The position numbers and the translations under genes are program-made. Below, one piece after another: positions 5,173-7,189 of a DNA stretch of 7,189 nt. The stretch is from an uncultured Clostridium sp. GTDB taxonomy: Bacteria > Bacillota > Clostridia > Clostridiales > Clostridiaceae. The stretch covers positions 1 through 7,189 of the forward strand of contig UQBY01000049.1 of the NCBI GenBank assembly GCA_900539375.1. The letters run 5' to 3'. Numbering within the stretch: position 1 is the stretch's first letter; every line of letters begins with the position of its first letter. The notes under the pieces were generated by a model that was given only the letters and a program-made list of their open reading frames with translations, ran no database searches and was not told the origin of the DNA.

Positions 5173-5262
5173 ATAAACACCAACCTTTATTGATATTTTA
5201 ATCATTATCTGAAATATATTCTTTTTGAGCATCTGATTAGCCTTCAATATATTGGTGTTTAT
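5173..5262 (-). promoter_or_regulatory. leader inverted repeat abutting the start of the minus-strand pseudogene
   Basis: ATAAACACCAA (5173-5183) and TTGGTGTTTAT (5252-5262) form a perfect 11-bp inverted repeat 68 bases apart. In the minus-strand transcript the 3' arm lies between the AAAGG site and the ATG at 5171. Pairing with the 5' arm would bury the initiation region, as in attenuated or ligand-controlled leaders. The arms could instead be two protein-binding half sites. No known riboswitch is recognised. Confidence 0.4.
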
Positions 5263-5278
5263 TCAATTAGCAACATTT

Positions 5279-5293
5279 TTCTTAAAAAGAGCG
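5279..5293. repeat. right arm of the 15-nt inverted repeat
   Basis: TTCTTAAAAAGAGCG is the exact reverse complement of 4866-4880. AAATT-like sequence flanks both arms on the outside (4861-4865 and 5295-5299), which could be a short target duplication but is weak evidence in AT-rich DNA. The arm sits about ten bases before the homology of small-RNA-like unit 2 begins. Confidence 0.7.
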
Positions 5294-5335
5294 TAAATTT
5301 TAATGAATAGTATAAAATATAAATGAAGTAAAGTG

Positions 5336-5364
5336 TTGATAAATAAACATTATTGAATATATAA
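5336..5364 (+). promoter_or_regulatory. candidate promoter of small-RNA-like unit 2
   Basis: TTGATA (5336-5341) followed after 17 bases by ATATAA (5359-5364), or 16 bases by TATATA, would start transcription near 5370. Copy 1 lacks four bases in this spacer, so the same promoter would not work there. A second shared element, TATAAAAT (5311-5318, and 217-224 in copy 1), is an alternative -10 for both copies, with no good -35. Confidence 0.4.
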
Positions 5365-5367
5365 GCA

Positions 5368-5447
5368 GATAAAATAATAATTAGCTTAATCTAGCGAAAA
5401 ATATGCTAAATAAAAAAGGGTTTCAAGATAGAAGAAACCCTTTTTTT
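5368..5447 (+). ncRNA. small-RNA-like unit, copy 2
   Basis: The block 5379-5447 matches 281-349 at all but two of 69 positions, including an identical 42-base run (5379-5420). The two changes, T5421 and A5437, are paired in the terminator stem and replace C and G of copy 1. Competing pairings TTAGC (5381-5385) or TAGC (5392-5395) with GCTAA (5405-5409) are conserved. The transcript would be about 75-80 nt. Weaker similarity extends upstream to about 5305. No protein-coding capacity and no recognised RNA family are seen. The unit sits just outside the inverted-repeat-bounded segment, upstream of a 360-base gap before the MerR gene. Confidence 0.62.
5418..5447 (+). terminator. intrinsic terminator of small-RNA-like unit 2
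   Basis: GGGTTTC (5418-5424) pairs with GAAACCC (5434-5440) over a 9-nt loop identical to that of copy 1, followed by seven T residues (5441-5447). Confidence 0.85.
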
Positions 5448-5454
5448 GTTCTTT

Positions 5455-5488
5455 AACTCGTAAATCAATTTTGATTTACTAGTTTTTT
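5455..5488 (+). terminator. second hairpin behind small-RNA-like unit 2
   Basis: 5455-5467 pairs with 5472-5484 as a 13-bp stem with one mismatch (C5459 and T5480) and a 4-nt loop, running into TTTTTT (5483-5488). It occupies the same position as the 356-398 hairpin behind copy 1. Confidence 0.75.
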
Positions 5489-5854
5489 CTTTTATAGAGA
5501 ATATTTTGTAAAACAATAAAAAACAATAATTCTAATGTATAATTAGATAAATGCTATTCTTATTGAAATACTTAATTGACCATCTGAAACAGGTGGTGAT
5601 TAGGTGTCAAGTTATGTACATGTAAAAGCCATAATTTTGCTTATAAAATTAAGGTTTAAATTTTATGAATTCAAATCTTATTTAAAAAGATGCGTCATAT
5701 GGTTTATTAAGTTGAAATATATGATTTGTTAATAAGATAAGTGTATTGTTTAAAATATAAAAGAAGTAAAAGATATGTGACAAAGAAAATTTAAAGAGAT
5801 TGTTATTAAATTTATGTAAATAGAGTATTTTATTGAATTATTTTACAATAAATA
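5489..5854. other. intergenic stretch without a recognisable gene
   Basis: This AT-rich gap separates small-RNA-like unit 2 from the MerR promoter. A 24-codon frame (5551-5625) is present but has no ribosome binding site. The one clear structure is the dyad at 5579-5597. No tRNA, rRNA, riboswitch or longer coding frame is visible on either strand. Confidence 0.6.
5579..5597. repeat. compact dyad in the gap before MerR
   Basis: ACCATCTG (5579-5586) and CAGGTGGT (5590-5597) are inverted around AAA, with one T-G wobble. It is GC-richer than its surroundings and has no T tract. It may be a protein-binding site or a hairpin; its role is unknown. Confidence 0.4.
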
Positions 5855-5885
5855 TTGACTGTGGAGCCACTCCATAGTGTTCAAT
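5855..5885 (+). promoter_or_regulatory. MerR-type operator-promoter
   Basis: TTGACT (5855-5860) is followed by a 19-base spacer and a weak -10 TTCAAT (5880-5885). The spacer contains the dyad ACT-G-TGGAG-CCA-CTCCA-T-AGT (5858-5878). An over-long spacer holding a dyad is the signature of MerR-controlled promoters, where the regulator twists the DNA to allow transcription. It lies directly before the MerR gene, so autoregulation is likely. The leader would be only about 18 bases, consisting mainly of the ribosome binding site. Confidence 0.8.
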
Positions 5886-5909
5886 GATGTTGAAAGGAGG
5901 AAAGGTAAT

Positions 5910-6920
5910 ATGAAAACAAATGAATTAGAAAAAGAAATTGGTCTTTCAAAGTACACAATTCGATATTATGAAAAGGAGGGGCTTATTCAACCTAAAAGAG
6001 AAGAAAATGGTTATCGTGATTATGACGATGAAACAGTTCAAAAGTTGAAAATTATTAAATTTTTAAGAAATCTTCAAATATCTGTTGATGATATTAAAGC
6101 TATCTTAGATGGTGAATTAGATTTTAGGCATTGTTTAAAAATCAATCAAGTGAACATGCAAAAACAAATAGAAAGTATGAATGAAATTAAAGATACAATA
6201 GATGATTATTATGATAAAGATCTACCTTTAATAGAAGAATTAAGTGAAATTAAAAATAATAATAATAAAATGGGATTAGGTTTTCAAAAAACGACTTCAA
6301 CAGTTTCATTAGGAAGAAAACTTACACCAGAACTTGCAAGAAGACAATTAATTATTACTTTTATAGGAGCACTTGTAGTTGCTGTGTCATTTTCTAGAAT
6401 GCCTTATGATTTAGGAAATATGAGAGTTTTAGTAGGCATTGTATTTTTTATAGTTACATTTATGTTAATGATAGCATTTTCTTTTAAACAAACATCAGCG
6501 ATGATGTTAGATAATATACTTAATCAATCTGTAGAATTTTTAAGTGATGGTATTTATTATTATCAATTTAATGGACCAATAAGTAATTTCAAATATTTCT
6601 TTGCGGTTGTTTTTAATAAAAAACATCAATTTATGCATAAATGTTTATATGAAGATATTAAAAAACTTGAAGTTATTGCTAAGAAAAAATATATGAGTAC
6701 AGGAAGTCCATTGGCTTATGAAACTTATGTTTCTGATTTTAAATTCACATTTAAAGATGGACAAACATTCTATTTCTATTGGCCAATGATTTTAAATGAT
6801 GATGCAAGATATATTGCGACAATTGTAGAAAAGAAAGTAGAATATATTGAAGATCCTTATAATATTCTTTATGCAATGAAACAAGGAATAAATCTTAATG
6901 ATTATTTAATAGGAAGATAA
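5910..6920 (+). CDS. transmembrane MerR-family regulator
   Basis: This protein has 336 residues. The start is ATG 5910, with AAAGGAGG about ten bases upstream; a GTG at 5877 lies within the operator. Residues 1-70 are a MerR DNA-binding domain: LEKEIGLSKYTIRYYEKEGLI (6-26), then ENGYRDYDDETVQKL (32-46) and the helix FLRNLQISVDDIKAIL (51-66). A helical, charged linker to about 115 should form the dimer coiled coil. Unlike soluble MerR proteins it then has two membrane helices, about 146-161 and 172-192, with a short loop between them. A C-terminal domain of about 140 residues follows, with many aromatic residues (DGIYYYQF, FKFTFKDGQTFYFYW). Both the DNA-binding and C-terminal domains would be cytoplasmic. 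The protein probably senses a membrane or envelope signal and controls its own promoter; other targets and the ligand are unknown. It appears intact and monocistronic. Confidence 0.9.
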   Translation: MKTNELEKEIGLSKYTIRYYEKEGLIQPKREENGYRDYDDETVQKLKIIKFLRNLQISVDDIKAILDGELDFRHCLKINQVNMQKQIESMNEIKDTIDDYYDKDLPLIEELSEIKNNNNKMGLGFQKTTSTVSLGRKLTPELARRQLIITFIGALVVAVSFSRMPYDLGNMRVLVGIVFFIVTFMLMIAFSFKQTSAMMLDNILNQSVEFLSDGIYYYQFNGPISNFKYFFAVVFNKKHQFMHKCLYEDIKKLEVIAKKKYMSTGSPLAYETYVSDFKFTFKDGQTFYFYWPMILNDDARYIATIVEKKVEYIEDPYNILYAMKQGINLNDYLIGR

Positions 6921-6937
6921 TAATAAAAGTATGCTAT

Positions 6938-6975
6938 AAAAGAGTCAAATTTTAATTTGATTCTTTTGCATTTTT
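6938..6975 (+). terminator. terminator after the MerR gene
   Basis: AAAAGAGTCAAAT (6938-6950) pairs with ATTTGATTCTTTT (6955-6967) with one G-T wobble and a 4-nt loop, followed by GCATTTTT. It lies 17 bases after the stop at 6920. The A-rich 5' arm makes it usable in both directions. Confidence 0.75.
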
Positions 6976-7176
6976 ATAAAAAAACAAATAAAGGGTATAT
7001 AAAATTTGCTGTTTTTGATACTCAAAATAGTTTGTAAACACCAAATCATAAAAAAACATCAAAAAAGATCAATGAAAAAAACGTTGATATAAAGGCAGAA
7101 AAAGAGGGAAAGAGAGAAAAAGATAAAAAAATACAGAAAAAAAGCTTTACAAAAGGGAGAGGGGATGGTAATATAA

Positions 7177-7189
7177 ATGGGCACTCGAC
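7177..7189 (+). CDS. possible start of the next gene (partial)
   Basis: GGGAGAGGGG (7155-7164) resembles a strong ribosome binding site. It is followed by ATGGTAATATAA, a three-codon frame, and then ATGGGCACTCGAC, which reads MGTR to the window edge. The spacing from the purine run to this second ATG is long. The preceding 6976-7154 is A-rich and purine-rich with no convincing gene. Four codons are not enough to identify a product. Confidence 0.25.

Noticed and set aside
4965..5201. 78-codon plus-strand frame
   Set aside because: It is opposite the frameshifted minus-strand gene, which has the more protein-like composition and a start site.
200..5490. RNA units as att sites of an integrated element
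   Set aside because: No recombinase is visible, and the copies differ at paired positions in a way that fits RNA selection better than a recombination core. It is kept only as a possibility in the findings.
5551..5625. 24-codon frame, considered as a small hydrophobic toxin
   Set aside because: There is no ribosome binding site and no typical membrane-toxin layout, and it overlaps the 5579-5597 dyad.
7040..7189. A-rich open frame to the window edge
   Set aside because: It has no start codon with a binding site and consists of low-complexity lysine and glutamate codons.

Overview
The window is very AT-rich, uses AAGGAGG-type ribosome binding sites, and carries PadR, transmembrane-MerR, DUF1835/DUF3658, DUF2599 and thioredoxin-like genes. 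This fits a low-GC Bacillota, possibly an Erysipelotrichia-like gut lineage; the genus cannot be fixed from the sequence. It reads as an accessory region: short genes of several unrelated kinds, long AT-rich gaps, and an unusual number of reading frames broken by a single base.

Left part (1-560). The tail of an unidentified gene ends at 89. It is followed by the first copy of a small-RNA-like unit (about 270-350) with its own terminator, a second hairpin (356-399), and a strong bidirectional hairpin (515-557). An exact 19-nt direct repeat (164-182 and 447-465) flanks this unit.

Minus-strand operon (565-1444, transcribed right to left). A PadR repressor overlaps a DUF6120-like single-pass membrane protein, followed by a 51-residue two-helix membrane protein. 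Its promoter lies in the divergent gap 1445-1592 with two dyads that could be PadR operators.

Plus-strand genes (1593-4551). First comes a secreted-protein gene whose start is ATA and which has a stop codon exactly at the end of the signal peptide. Next is a DUF1835/DUF3658 gene split by a +1 shift in an A tract. After a promoter at 2873, a compact group follows: a small membrane protein with a TTG start, a secreted DUF2599 protein (signal peptide out of frame by one base), a membrane-anchored CxxC thioredoxin-like protein overlapping it, and a 77-residue acidic protein. DUF2599 with its two mature cysteines, next to a thiol-disulfide protein, suggests an exported disulfide-bonded product with its own redox helper.

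Right part (4560-7189). A degenerate frame meets a convergent frameshifted minus-strand gene, and a segment of about 440 bp is bounded by inverted repeats. Immediately beyond is the second small-RNA-like unit (about 5368-5447). It is identical to the first over 69 nt except for two substitutions, and these fall on the two partners of one base pair in the terminator stem. A 360-base gap with no gene is followed by a MerR regulator with a classic long-spacer operator-promoter, two transmembrane helices and a C-terminal domain. The window ends in an A-rich leader, perhaps just inside the start of another gene.

The most notable signals are the covarying pair of small-RNA-like units bracketing about 5 kb of cargo, the DUF2599/thioredoxin cassette, and the concentration of single-base disruptions in exported or cargo genes while regulators and membrane proteins stay intact.
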